This document shows positions 7,616-14,635 of a stretch of 23,371 nt of DNA, piece by piece; the first letter of the stretch is position 1, and each line of letters begins with the position of its first letter. The position numbers and the translations under genes were made by a program. The stretch comes from a bacterium. GTDB taxonomy: Bacteria > SM23-81 > DAOVCL01. Below the pieces are notes generated by a model that saw nothing but the letters and a program-made list of their open reading frames with translations, was not told the origin of the DNA and did not search any database. Where the stretch lies: the NCBI GenBank assembly GCA_029932675.1, contig JAOZPP010000045.1, positions 1 through 23,371 of the forward strand. Reading direction: 5' to 3'.

Positions 7616-8540
7616 CTCCGCTCACCACCTTAAACTTCTCTGGAATTACCCTTATTAGCTTAATATTTGCAGGGAGATCGATCTTGGCCGTCAGGTTCTC
7701 CCTTCCCTTTATCCAGATCTGTCTGTAATCTACCGTTGCCTTAATATCTTCTGGCTGCAGCACCTCAATGAGTTTCTCTCCACCAATAACAGTAAGATCT
7801 ACCTTATCAGGCTCTAACCCTTTGCCGGAAGGGAAATGGGTCAACTGCAGGGGAACCCCTCTTATTTGGCGGGTTACCTCCCGTTGAATATCGACGAAAA
7901 CGCTTACCGATGGAGGGAGAATCTCTAAATGGGGGAGTGGGGGGATGAGCTTCACCACTTGGCTGATAGGAGTCTTCACCTCTAAGAGATCTAACTTTTC
8001 AGTCTTCACTGAGGTTATCCTCCTTACCTCTCGAGAGGGACCACTAATCATCACCTCGGTAGGGGTAAGAGTTATCTTCCCAATCTGAAGGAAGCCAGGA
8101 GCAGGTTTAGCCTCAACCTGAGAGATTACATCAACCTTCTTACTTACATACTTGTCAACCCGCAACTTCAGAATATGAGGGGAGAGGATTTCCACCCTAT
8201 GGGTTAGCGCACCAGTGGAGACCTTTACATCTTGGGGGGAGAGTTTATAATCCAACTTACCCGGTTTGGCCCCTTCCAAATCGAGGGAGACCTTTAACTT
8301 TTGGAAATAGAGGCCAATGAGGTTTTTCCCTTTTGCCCTTATCTTAATCTTTGCCTTAGGTGGGGGGGGCTGCACTAAGGTCAGATTGGGGGGAAGGTGT
8401 TCCACAATCAAAGGGACCTGGTAGTTGACCTCATAGGTTTTGTCTGTAGCCACATGAAGCCAAACTAATAGGGCCAGAACAAGGGCACCAACTTTGGTCC
8501 AGAGGTTCTTAAAAATTTTGGATCTCGTGGATGAGGCCAT
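7596..8540 (-). CDS. YbbR-domain protein, CdaR-like
   Basis: This is a membrane-anchored protein with repeated YbbR domains. In Firmicutes such a protein (CdaR) binds and regulates the diadenylate cyclase CdaA. The 314 residues have a short basic N-terminus, one transmembrane segment at about residues 14-30 (VGALVLALLVWLHVATD) and then three or four extracellular beta-rich repeats. Repeat signatures are VPLIVEHLPPNLTLVQPPP, VISQVEAKPAPGFLQIGKI and VPLQLTHFPSGKGLEPDKV. No cdaA is next to it here, which is unusual. Its ATG lies in one arm of a long inverted repeat, and the ribosome site is weak (AAGATAAGAG). It overlaps tsaD by 20 bases. Confidence 0.85.
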   Translation of the reverse strand: MASSTRSKIFKNLWTKVGALVLALLVWLHVATDKTYEVNYQVPLIVEHLPPNLTLVQPPPPKAKIKIRAKGKNLIGLYFQKLKVSLDLEGAKPGKLDYKLSPQDVKVSTGALTHRVEILSPHILKLRVDKYVSKKVDVISQVEAKPAPGFLQIGKITLTPTEVMISGPSREVRRITSVKTEKLDLLEVKTPISQVVKLIPPLPHLEILPPSVSVFVDIQREVTRQIRGVPLQLTHFPSGKGLEPDKVDLTVIGGEKLIEVLQPEDIKATVDYRQIWIKGRENLTAKIDLPANIKLIRVIPEKFKVVSGDEGSGD

Positions 8541-8785
8541 CTCTTATCTTACTTGTAAGATTGTCCTATTGTCTTTCCTAAGCTTATCTCTCCATTATCT
8601 ATTCTTATATTGAAACCACAGTCAGGGTTAGTACAGACCCAAGCCTTATAATGGATTGCTGCGCCCTCCCTCCCATAATCGGAGAGAGGGACTAAGACAC
8701 CTCGTTCGCATTTCTGACATTCTGGTAGTTTGATTTCCATAGCACTTCCCCTCCTCCCTTTTGTGCGACCTCATCCACGAAATCC
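8520..8785. repeat. 19-bp imperfect inverted repeat around the zinc-ribbon gene
   Basis: Bases 8520-8538 and 8767-8785 are inverted repeats matching at 17 of 19 positions. On the minus-strand transcript the two mismatches become G-U pairs, so all 19 positions can pair. One arm covers the end of the endonuclease V gene and its stop codon; the other covers the first codons of the YbbR gene, reaching into its ATG. The entire zinc-ribbon gene lies in the loop. A second small palindrome (8546-8561, 7-bp arms) covers the zinc-ribbon stop codon. It could be a long-range mRNA stem or the scar of an inserted unit. Confidence 0.6.
8549..8740 (-). CDS. Small zinc-ribbon protein
   Basis: This 63-residue protein of unknown function has four cysteines as CX2C (8, 11) and CX4C (36, 41), the spacing of a small zinc ribbon. 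The second half (WVCTNPDCGFNIRIDNGEIS) looks like a rubredoxin-like knuckle that could also hold iron. A strong GGGAGGAGGGGAAG site precedes the ATG at 8740. It lies between endonuclease V and the YbbR gene, on the same strand with short gaps (30 and 8 bases), and inside the inverted repeat described separately. Codon use matches the neighbours. It could be a nucleic-acid-binding accessory of the repair genes upstream, but nothing in the sequence shows this. Confidence 0.75.
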   Translation of the reverse strand: MEIKLPECQKCERGVLVPLSDYGREGAAIHYKAWVCTNPDCGFNIRIDNGEISLGKTIGQSYK

Positions 8786-9454
8786 CACTCTTAACTGATC
8801 AGCCGCCCGATGGGCAATTCTTAAAGGTTCAGGTATCCGATAACCCTTGAGCGAGTTGAGGACAACCTCGATGGCCACCTCTAAGTTTGTCTTATATCCT
8901 GGGGAAACCCAGAGGGGTTTCACCCCATCCCTCGTTCTCAGAATAACCCCGATTGGCTTATTTCCCTCCCAAAGAAGTGAATAGTTACCCTTCCCCTGGG
9001 GAGGAAGCTCCCCCTCCCCCCAAAGCCAGGACTTGGCACACCCAATGGTGGGGAGATCAAGCTCCAACCCTAAATAGGTGGCCAGACCAACCCCGCGGGG
9101 ATGGGCAATCCCTTGGCCATCAACGAGCATTATATCCACGGTGATAGAGAGCTTCTGAAAGGCACCCTTAATTACTGGCCCTTCCCGAAAGGCCAAAAGC
9201 CCTGGAATGTAGGGGAATTCTACTTCCCTCGCCTCTTGGACCACTTCAAGCTCTCGCAGTTGGGGATAACTTAATACGGCTACCGCCCCAAACACCCATC
9301 CCCCCTTATAGGAGGCATCAGCTCCCGCCACCCTTCTTATCACCTTATCCTCCCACTTCAGGGATACCCTCTCCCGTAACCTCTCCTGGATCTTTATTGC
9401 CTGGTGGGGAAGTAGCTTCAGATCAATTCCAGGGCTTCTATTCCCTGGCTCCAT
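8771..9454 (-). CDS. nfi: Endonuclease V (deoxyinosine repair)
   Basis: Endonuclease V nicks DNA one base 3' of deoxyinosine (and, in some organisms, RNA inosine). The 227 residues show the RNase H-like catalytic acids D46 (GADASY), E91 (LAFREGP) and D112 (MLVDGQGIAHPR), at positions close to D43, E89 and D110 of the Thermotoga enzyme. The PYIPGLL wedge (81-87), which senses the damaged base, is also present. The ATG at 9454 lies directly behind AGGAG and overlaps the radical SAM gene by 37 bases, so expression is coupled to it. Confidence 0.95.
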   Translation of the reverse strand: MEPGNRSPGIDLKLLPHQAIKIQERLRERVSLKWEDKVIRRVAGADASYKGGWVFGAVAVLSYPQLRELEVVQEAREVEFPYIPGLLAFREGPVIKGAFQKLSITVDIMLVDGQGIAHPRGVGLATYLGLELDLPTIGCAKSWLWGEGELPPQGKGNYSLLWEGNKPIGVILRTRDGVKPLWVSPGYKTNLEVAIEVVLNSLKGYRIPEPLRIAHRAADQLRVGFRG

Positions 9455-10590
9455 CTCCTATAGTCTTGCAGGTTAAAGCTCTTACGGAGGTTTTCCTCTC
9501 TCCCCATAGCCAATTCCTTTATCCCACAGATGGGATTTTTACAGGTCAAACAGGCCCCCGTGCAGGATGCTGCTGGTTGGAAGAGCCCGTCCCTGCGCAC
9601 ATAGATGGGGATATCTATCCCCTCACAGTTGGTTGAGCTCATAAACACCCGATTCAGCCCTATCGGCCGTCCATCCCTTAGCTCATATTCCATACAGAGG
9701 GCAAAAGTCACCCCCAGCCGGTCACAGATCTGGCGCAACTCACCAAATACCCTTTTGCGATAATCAATCCGGGCATGAAGAGAATTGCCAATCCTCTCGC
9801 GGTAAAGTTCCCTCAAAGGTTTCTCTATCCCTAAGGAGGAAAACTTAGCCCACACCTCCCTTGCCATACTCAAGGGTATGTCTAAGATGCTAGCCACTAT
9901 GTGACTGGCTCCGGAGTCAACTGCTCTCTGCACCAGTGCGGCCAGTTCCCTCTTCCCATCAGTAAGAAAGGGAATAATGGGATCAATTCTACAGACGGAA
10001 TGGAGGCCAGCCTTAGCCAATCTTCTCAGATTATCAAAGAGCTCATCGGTGGTTGCCCCTTCCTCCATCAGGCTTTGCCTCAGCCCCTCATCAAGGGTAA
10101 GGATGGAGACCTGACCAAAGGAGTGTTTCTGGGTGGTGAGAAGTTTTATAGCCCCTTCTGGTATTGGAGCCTTAGTGATAAACTCAATGGGTATATTTCT
10201 GCTCACAAACTCTCTAATTATCTTCAGGGAGAGGGAATATTTCGCCTCGATCCCTTGAAAGGGCTCAGTCACCGGAGAGAGGTAACCACAACTGACTACC
10301 CTCAGAGAGTCCAACTGCTTAGCCACCTCTTTATCAAAATCCCGGCAAACTGTGAGGATACCCCTCTCCCGGAAGAGCCGAAAATATCCCGGCAAGGCAT
10401 GGGCGTAGCAGAAGAAGCAGTTTACCGAACAACCGTTATATGGATTGAGAAGGAGCCTTTCTGCTGTGCACTCCCTCTTTCCCTCCCACCATCCATGCAG
10501 CTTCTTTTTCGACTCCACAAGGATATGTGGATAAGGTTGAGGAATGACTTGATGGTCACCTCTATCTCCCAGGGATAAGATTTGAGCCAT
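9418..10590 (-). CDS. Radical SAM protein, spore photoproduct lyase-like
   Basis: The enzyme uses a [4Fe-4S] cluster and S-adenosylmethionine. The CX3CX2C motif is at Cys54, Cys58 and Cys61 (NPYNGCSVNCFFCYAHALPG), which with FITKAPIPEGAIKLL and VSILTLDEGLRQSLMEEGA resembles the SPL/Rv2578c-type family. A cysteine cluster near the end (CTGACLTCKNPICG) could hold a further Fe-S cluster. I chose the ATG at 10590 (390 residues) because a good promoter lies directly before it; open-frame extensions to 10638 or 10764 would run through that promoter and, for the longest, the por terminator. Its fusion-like 37-base overlap with endonuclease V suggests a DNA or nucleotide repair role, but the substrate is unknown. 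Confidence 0.82.
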   Translation of the reverse strand: MAQILSLGDRGDHQVIPQPYPHILVESKKKLHGWWEGKRECTAERLLLNPYNGCSVNCFFCYAHALPGYFRLFRERGILTVCRDFDKEVAKQLDSLRVVSCGYLSPVTEPFQGIEAKYSLSLKIIREFVSRNIPIEFITKAPIPEGAIKLLTTQKHSFGQVSILTLDEGLRQSLMEEGATTDELFDNLRRLAKAGLHSVCRIDPIIPFLTDGKRELAALVQRAVDSGASHIVASILDIPLSMAREVWAKFSSLGIEKPLRELYRERIGNSLHARIDYRKRVFGELRQICDRLGVTFALCMEYELRDGRPIGLNRVFMSSTNCEGIDIPIYVRRDGLFQPAASCTGACLTCKNPICGIKELAMGREENLRKSFNLQDYRRWSQGIEALELI

Positions 10591-10595
10591 CACAT

Positions 10596-10625
10596 AAAAT
10601 AACCAAATATCTGCCCAAATGTCAA
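10596..10625 (-). promoter_or_regulatory. Promoter of the radical SAM-nfi unit
   Basis: TTGACA (10620-10625) and TATTTT (10596-10601) are spaced by 18 bases on the minus strand. The predicted start of transcription falls at or within a base or two of the ATG at 10590, so the message may be leaderless. It is the first promoter after the por terminator. Confidence 0.6.
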
Positions 10626-10689
10626 CCCTTTTCTCCATACTTTTTAGATTCAGATCGATGAAGGGAGGAAGAAATAGGCCTAAATTTAA

Positions 10690-10713
10690 GGGGGCGCCCC
10701 AAAGGGCGCCCCC
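10690..10713 (-). terminator. Terminator of the por operon
   Basis: A perfect 10-bp GC-rich stem (GGGGGCGCCC with GGGCGCCCCC) around a 4-base loop lies five bases after the porB stop. It is followed on the minus strand by a short T-rich stretch (TTAAATTTA). This is a convincing operon end. Confidence 0.85.
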
Positions 10714-10717
10714 TCTC

Positions 10718-11644
10718 TTAACCCTCACACCTTTTAAGGAGTTGTTCCCATTTGTAGTCCACATTTGCCTGAAGTTCCTCTATGATGTGCTTGTTTTCCT
10801 CCTTCATCAGGTGCCTGAACCTTCCCTGCCTCCCTATCCAGTCGGTAATTGGCCTCTTTTCCTTTGGCTTATAGGTTAACCTCCAGGTTCTCCTCTCCAC
10901 CTCGAAGAGGGGCCAGAAACAGGTCTCTACTGCCAGCCTGGCCATCTCTATCGATTCATTTTCTTTGAACCTCCATCCCCTTGGGCAAGGGGCCAATATA
11001 TTTATAAACGAAGGTCCATCTATGGAGAGGGCCTTCTGCACCTTCCCCATGAGATCCCTCCAATGGGAAGGAACAGCCTGGGCCACATAGGGGATATCAT
11101 GGGCAGCCAATATAGAGGTCAGATCCTTCCTAAACTCCCTCTTGCCAGGAATCTTCTTCCCTGCCGGGCTGGTGGAGGTGGCCGCTCCATGGGGGGTGGC
11201 ACCAGACCTCTGAATTCCAGTGTTCATATATGCCTCATTGTCATAGCAGATATAGAGCATATTATGGCCCCTCTCCATCGCTCCGGAGAGCGCCTGGATG
11301 CCGATGTCATAGGTTCCCCCATCACCGCCAAAGGCGATGAATTTGATCTCCCGATCTATCTTTCCCTGCTTCCTCAGTGCCCGGTAAGCAGCCTCAACTC
11401 CGCTGATCGTGGAGGCCACATTCTCAAATGCATTATGGATGAAAGGAATTCTCCAGGCGGTATAAGGATATATAGTAGTGACCACCTCCATACAGCCGGT
11501 GGCACATCCAGCCACCACAGGCACATCTGCGGCCAGTAATACCTGTCTGATGACGGTAGTGCCCGCACAGCCCGCGCAGGCCCGATGCCCACCGGAAAGG
11601 AGGTCCTTCTTCTGAGCTAACTCCTTCAGTCTTAAAGCCATCAT
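10718..11644 (-). CDS. porB: Pyruvate:ferredoxin oxidoreductase, beta subunit
   Basis: The beta subunit binds thiamine diphosphate and a [4Fe-4S] cluster and, with the alpha subunit, converts pyruvate and CoA to acetyl-CoA, CO2 and reduced ferredoxin. The 308 residues have the cluster cysteines CAGC (23, 26) and GCATGC (47, 51), a further Cys in APCPRGW, and the ThDP motif from GDGGTYDIG to CYDNEAYMNTG. The continuation GIQRSGATPHGAATSTSPAG favours pyruvate over branched-chain oxoacids as substrate. It is the last gene of the operon, 7 bases after porA, and is followed by a strong terminator. Confidence 0.95.
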   Translation of the reverse strand: MMALRLKELAQKKDLLSGGHRACAGCAGTTVIRQVLLAADVPVVAGCATGCMEVVTTIYPYTAWRIPFIHNAFENVASTISGVEAAYRALRKQGKIDREIKFIAFGGDGGTYDIGIQALSGAMERGHNMLYICYDNEAYMNTGIQRSGATPHGAATSTSPAGKKIPGKREFRKDLTSILAAHDIPYVAQAVPSHWRDLMGKVQKALSIDGPSFINILAPCPRGWRFKENESIEMARLAVETCFWPLFEVERRTWRLTYKPKEKRPITDWIGRQGRFRHLMKEENKHIIEELQANVDYKWEQLLKRCEG

Positions 11645-11651
11645 CGGCCTC

Positions 11652-12833
11652 CTATTCTCTAACTCCCAGATAGTTGATTCTCTCCTTCACTCCCCCCCTC
11701 TCTATGACTCCCTGCAGATCGGAGAATACACCTTCTATCTCCTCGAGACTGATATTTCTTCCACCCAGCCCATAGATATAGTTCAGGACCTCAACGGAGA
11801 TATCTGAGCCATAGAGGACAGATCTTACCTCGGTAAAGAGGGGGCCGCCGAAGCTCCCAAAGGAGTGGGACCTATCGAAAATGGCAACTACTTTAACCTC
11901 GCGTAAGGCCTCAAGGAGTTCCTCCTTGGGGAAGGGACGGAAAACCCTTAATTTGATCAGCCCCACCCTTTCCCCTCTCTCCCGCAAAGCATCAACCACC
12001 TGCTTTACCGTTCCAGCAGTGGAACCTAAGGCCACGATCGCCCTCTCTGCCCCTTCCATTTGATATTCCTCAAGGAACCCATAACCCCGTCCTGATAGCT
12101 TCTCAAACTCCTTGCCCACCTCGAGGATTACCCTCCTGGCCTCCTCCATAGCCAAAACCTGCTGTCGCTTGTGTTCAAAGTAATAATCAGGAAGGTCCAA
12201 AGGTCCAAAGGTAACTGGATGGTCAACATCTAAAAGCGTATGTGCGGGTTTATACTCCCCAACGAACCTGTGAACATCCTCCTCATCCAAGATTTCCATC
12301 CTCTCCAAGGTATGGCTCAGGATGAAACCATCGGAGGTAACCATTACTGGAAGGAGAACGTCCTTATTCTCAGCTATCTTTACTCCCTGAATGAGGTTAT
12401 CGTATACCTCTTGGGAGTTCTCGGAGTGAATCTGAATCCAACCCGCATCCCTCCCCCCCATTGAATCGGAGTGGTCGCAGTGGATGTTGATCGGGGCAGA
12501 GAGCGCCCGGTTGACCAGAGTCATTACAATAGGCAACCGATTGGAGGCGGCTATATAGACTATCTCCCACATTAGGGCAAATCCATTAGCTGATGTAGCC
12601 GTCATCACCCTTGCCCCTGCAGCCGCGGCCCCCACTGCAGCACTCATCGCGCTATGCTCTGATTCCACCAAAACAAACTCGGTATCTACCTCTCCATCTG
12701 CTACTGCATCAGCAAATTTGTGCATTAGCTCCGTCTGAGGGGTAATGGGGAAGGCCGCCACTACATCGGGCTTTATCTGTACCATTGCTGTTCCCGCGGC
12801 ATCATTTCCGGTTAAGGCCACTATCTTTCCCAT
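11652..12833 (-). CDS. porA: Pyruvate:ferredoxin oxidoreductase, alpha subunit
   Basis: The alpha subunit (393 residues) carries the pyrimidine-binding part of the ThDP site and the substrate-binding domain. Seen are the N-terminal GNDAAGTAMVQIKPDVVAAF, the family motif FPITPQTELMHKFA, the ESEHSAMSAAVGAAAAGARV segment with the catalytic Glu, the TATSANGFALMWEIVYIAA block and RALSAPINIHCDHSDSMGGR, typical of pyruvate-type enzymes. The C-terminal domain (IVALGSTAGTVKQVVDALRE) is the CoA-handling transketolase-like end. It begins one base after the porD stop. Confidence 0.95.
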   Translation of the reverse strand: MGKIVALTGNDAAGTAMVQIKPDVVAAFPITPQTELMHKFADAVADGEVDTEFVLVESEHSAMSAAVGAAAAGARVMTATSANGFALMWEIVYIAASNRLPIVMTLVNRALSAPINIHCDHSDSMGGRDAGWIQIHSENSQEVYDNLIQGVKIAENKDVLLPVMVTSDGFILSHTLERMEILDEEDVHRFVGEYKPAHTLLDVDHPVTFGPLDLPDYYFEHKRQQVLAMEEARRVILEVGKEFEKLSGRGYGFLEEYQMEGAERAIVALGSTAGTVKQVVDALRERGERVGLIKLRVFRPFPKEELLEALREVKVVAIFDRSHSFGSFGGPLFTEVRSVLYGSDISVEVLNYIYGLGGRNISLEEIEGVFSDLQGVIERGGVKERINYLGVRE

Positions 12834-12834
12834 C

Positions 12835-13137
12835 TCATACCCCCTTTCCTTCGCCTTCTAAGACCATCTCAATTGCCTTCTCCTTAGGGGGACACTCCTC
12901 TGCGCATATGCCACAGCCCTTACAGTGCTCTAAATCTATCCCCTTCATCTTCCCTTCCTCCACTATTATTGCCGAATCAGGGCAATAGATCCAGCAAAAG
13001 AGGCAATGGATGCACTTTCCCTCATCCCAGACTGGCCGGTAGGTCCTCCAGGAGCCGGTTTTGTATTGCTCGGCGTTTCCCGCATCGAGGATGAGTCCAC
13101 CGATGGGGATTTCCCTCCATCCTTTCAGTCCACTCAT
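12835..13137 (-). CDS. porD: Pyruvate:ferredoxin oxidoreductase, delta (ferredoxin) subunit
   Basis: A 100-residue 2[4Fe-4S] ferredoxin subunit that relays electrons from the alpha-beta core to free ferredoxin. The two cluster motifs are CX2CX2CX3C at residues 42, 45, 48, 52 (CIHCLFCWIYCPD) and 72, 75, 78, 82 (CKGCGICAEECPP). The N-terminal extension (SWRTYRPVWDEGKC) is standard for PorD. The ATG overlaps the porC stop by 4 bases. Confidence 0.95.
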   Translation of the reverse strand: MSGLKGWREIPIGGLILDAGNAEQYKTGSWRTYRPVWDEGKCIHCLFCWIYCPDSAIIVEEGKMKGIDLEHCKGCGICAEECPPKEKAIEMVLEGEGKGV

Positions 13138-13697
13138 TCTTCCTTCACCTCCTCATAAGCCCTCTTTATGGCCCGGATATTTCCCTCCGTAACCCTTTCA
13201 TCGAACTTCTTGCCAAATTTCCTCCTGATATCCTCATAGATGGTCTCTGGCTTGAGAAGCCCAGTTGTTCGAATAAAGGCCCCGATCATCGGCGTGTTGG
13301 GAATAGCCCTCCCAATCTCCTGGATGGAGATACCAGTGGCATCAACTGTATAGATCTTCCGACCAGTGATATGCAACTTCTCCCGGACCCAGCCTGGGTC
13401 CTGGGTGGTATTGACCAATAGGATCCCATCCTCCTTTAGACCCTCACCCACATCTACCGCATCCAGAAGGGTGGGATCAAGCACAATAACCACCTGAGGG
13501 CTAGCCACATCACAGTGGACCTTAATCGGTTGGTCATCAATCCGGGTGAACCCCTTCATTGGTGCTCCCATCCTCTCCGGACCATACTCAGGGAAACCTT
13601 GGCTATACTTACCCTCTTTTATCGCTGCCTCAGCCAAGAAGAGGGCTCCCGTCTTAGCCCCCTGCCCTCCCCGACCGTGCCATCTGATCTCGATCAT
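13134..13697 (-). CDS. porC: Pyruvate:ferredoxin oxidoreductase, gamma subunit
   Basis: The gamma subunit (187 residues) stabilises the complex and contributes to CoA binding. It starts MIEIRWHGRGGQGAKTGALF, the GRGGQG signature, and contains QGFPEYGPERMGAPMKGF. I use the ATG at 13697 because it follows AGGAGGGGATGAG; a longer open frame to 13736 would run into the promoter. It is the first gene of a porC-D-A-B operon, the order known from Thermotoga and many anaerobes. Its first ~57 bases and promoter have a second copy at about 16.9 kb. Confidence 0.94.
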   Translation of the reverse strand: MIEIRWHGRGGQGAKTGALFLAEAAIKEGKYSQGFPEYGPERMGAPMKGFTRIDDQPIKVHCDVASPQVVIVLDPTLLDAVDVGEGLKEDGILLVNTTQDPGWVREKLHITGRKIYTVDATGISIQEIGRAIPNTPMIGAFIRTTGLLKPETIYEDIRRKFGKKFDERVTEGNIRAIKRAYEEVKEE

Positions 13698-13720
13698 CTC
13701 ATCCCCTCCTTTTTGTGAAA

Positions 13721-13749
13721 AATATAACAAAGTCAAATCTGAAAAGCAA
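13721..13749 (-). promoter_or_regulatory. Promoter of the porCDAB operon
   Basis: TTGCTT (13744-13749) and TATATT (13721-13726) are separated by 17 bases on the minus strand, 24 bases ahead of the porC ATG. This fits a housekeeping sigma-70 promoter between recR and porC. Confidence 0.6.
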
Positions 13750-13765
13750 GTCCATCCCCAAGCCC

Positions 13766-14362
13766 TTAAAGTTCTGTTCTTCCCTCTATAGCCTTACTCA
13801 AGGTGATTTTGTCCGCATACTCCAGTTCCCCGCCAATGGGGATGCCCCGGGCTATACGGGTGACTTTTATCCTCAAGGGTTTTATCACCTTGGAGAGATA
13901 AAGGGCTGTGGCCTCACCTTCGGTCGTTGGGTTAGTAGCGAGGATTACCTCTTTGATCCCTTTCTTTAGCCTCGTTCCCAGTTCCTTAACCCTTAATTCC
14001 TCAGGTCCTACCCCATCTAAGGGAGAGATCACCCCACCCAAGACATGATAGAGTCCATTATAGCCTTGGGCCCCTTCGATGGTCAAGACATCCTTCGGTT
14101 CCTCCACTACACAGATAGTTGAACGATCCCTTTGCGGATCGGTGCAGATCGGGCAAGGGTCTTCCTCGGTCAGGTTAAAGCAGATCGAACAGAATCTGAC
14201 CTTCTCCTTTACCCCCCTGATGACCCCGGCCAGGGAGTGAACCTCTTCCGCGGGTAGGCTGAGAATATAAAAGGCCATCCTTTGAGCCGTCTTCCTCCCA
14301 ATCCCGGGAAATTTAGAGAGTTTTCCTACCAATTCCTCTACGCTCTGTAAGGTCGTCGCCAT
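13766..14362 (-). CDS. recR: Recombination mediator RecR
   Basis: RecR works with RecF and RecO to load RecA at gaps. The 198 residues show the N-terminal helix-hairpin-helix (LSKFPGIGRKTAQRMAFY), a zinc finger with Cys58, 61, 70 and 73, and the Toprim domain starting STICVVEEPKDVLTIEGAQG and LYHVLGGVISPLDGVGPEEL. I prefer the ATG at 14362, which follows GAGGG at a normal distance; a TTG five codons earlier would use that site as coding sequence. recR stands alone upstream of the por promoter. Most of it is duplicated as a broken copy at about 17.0-17.5 kb. Confidence 0.95.
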   Translation of the reverse strand: MATTLQSVEELVGKLSKFPGIGRKTAQRMAFYILSLPAEEVHSLAGVIRGVKEKVRFCSICFNLTEEDPCPICTDPQRDRSTICVVEEPKDVLTIEGAQGYNGLYHVLGGVISPLDGVGPEELRVKELGTRLKKGIKEVILATNPTTEGEATALYLSKVIKPLRIKVTRIARGIPIGGELEYADKITLSKAIEGRTEL

Positions 14363-14559
14363 TGATCTATCCCTCAAGCTATGAAGCTACAAGTTTAGAA
14401 ATCTATCTGGACAAATGTTAATACCCATTAGGTAAATCAGGGCTATGGTGTACCCTATCTGGCAAATTTTAAGTGGATAGGTTGTTCAAGGACCATTTCC
14501 CCCAAATAAATGGGGTGAGGAGAAAAAGTCAAGATGTAAATGGAAAAAAGAAATCATTT

Positions 14560-14577
14560 AAGTGAAAATTTTCACTT
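14560..14577. promoter_or_regulatory. 18-bp perfect palindrome, likely ArsR-family operator
   Basis: AAGTGAAAATTTTCACTT is perfectly symmetric. It lies 18 bases before the -35 box of the plus-strand regulator gene, in the otherwise gene-free 14363-14635 gap. ArsR-type repressors bind such AT-rich palindromes near their own promoters, so this is the best operator candidate, although it sits slightly upstream of the usual overlap with the promoter. Confidence 0.55.
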
Positions 14578-14595
14578 TCTAAGGGATAATTTTCC

Positions 14596-14623
14596 TTGAC
14601 AGCTCCTAATCCTTGAGTAAATT
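14596..14623 (+). promoter_or_regulatory. Promoter of the ArsR-permease cassette
   Basis: A perfect TTGACA at 14596-14601 is followed after 16 bases by TAAATT (14618-14623), with AATTAT at 14620-14625 as the alternative -10. It drives the plus-strand cassette. Confidence 0.6.
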
Positions 14624-14635
14624 ATATGCAAAAAT

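Noticed and set aside
9901-10578. Long plus-strand frame opposite the radical SAM gene
   Set aside because: Shadow of a clearly real gene on the other strand; no family resemblance.
1316-14501. Shared TTCAAGGACCATT at about 1315 and 14489
   Set aside because: A 13-base match is expected by chance a few times in a window of this size.
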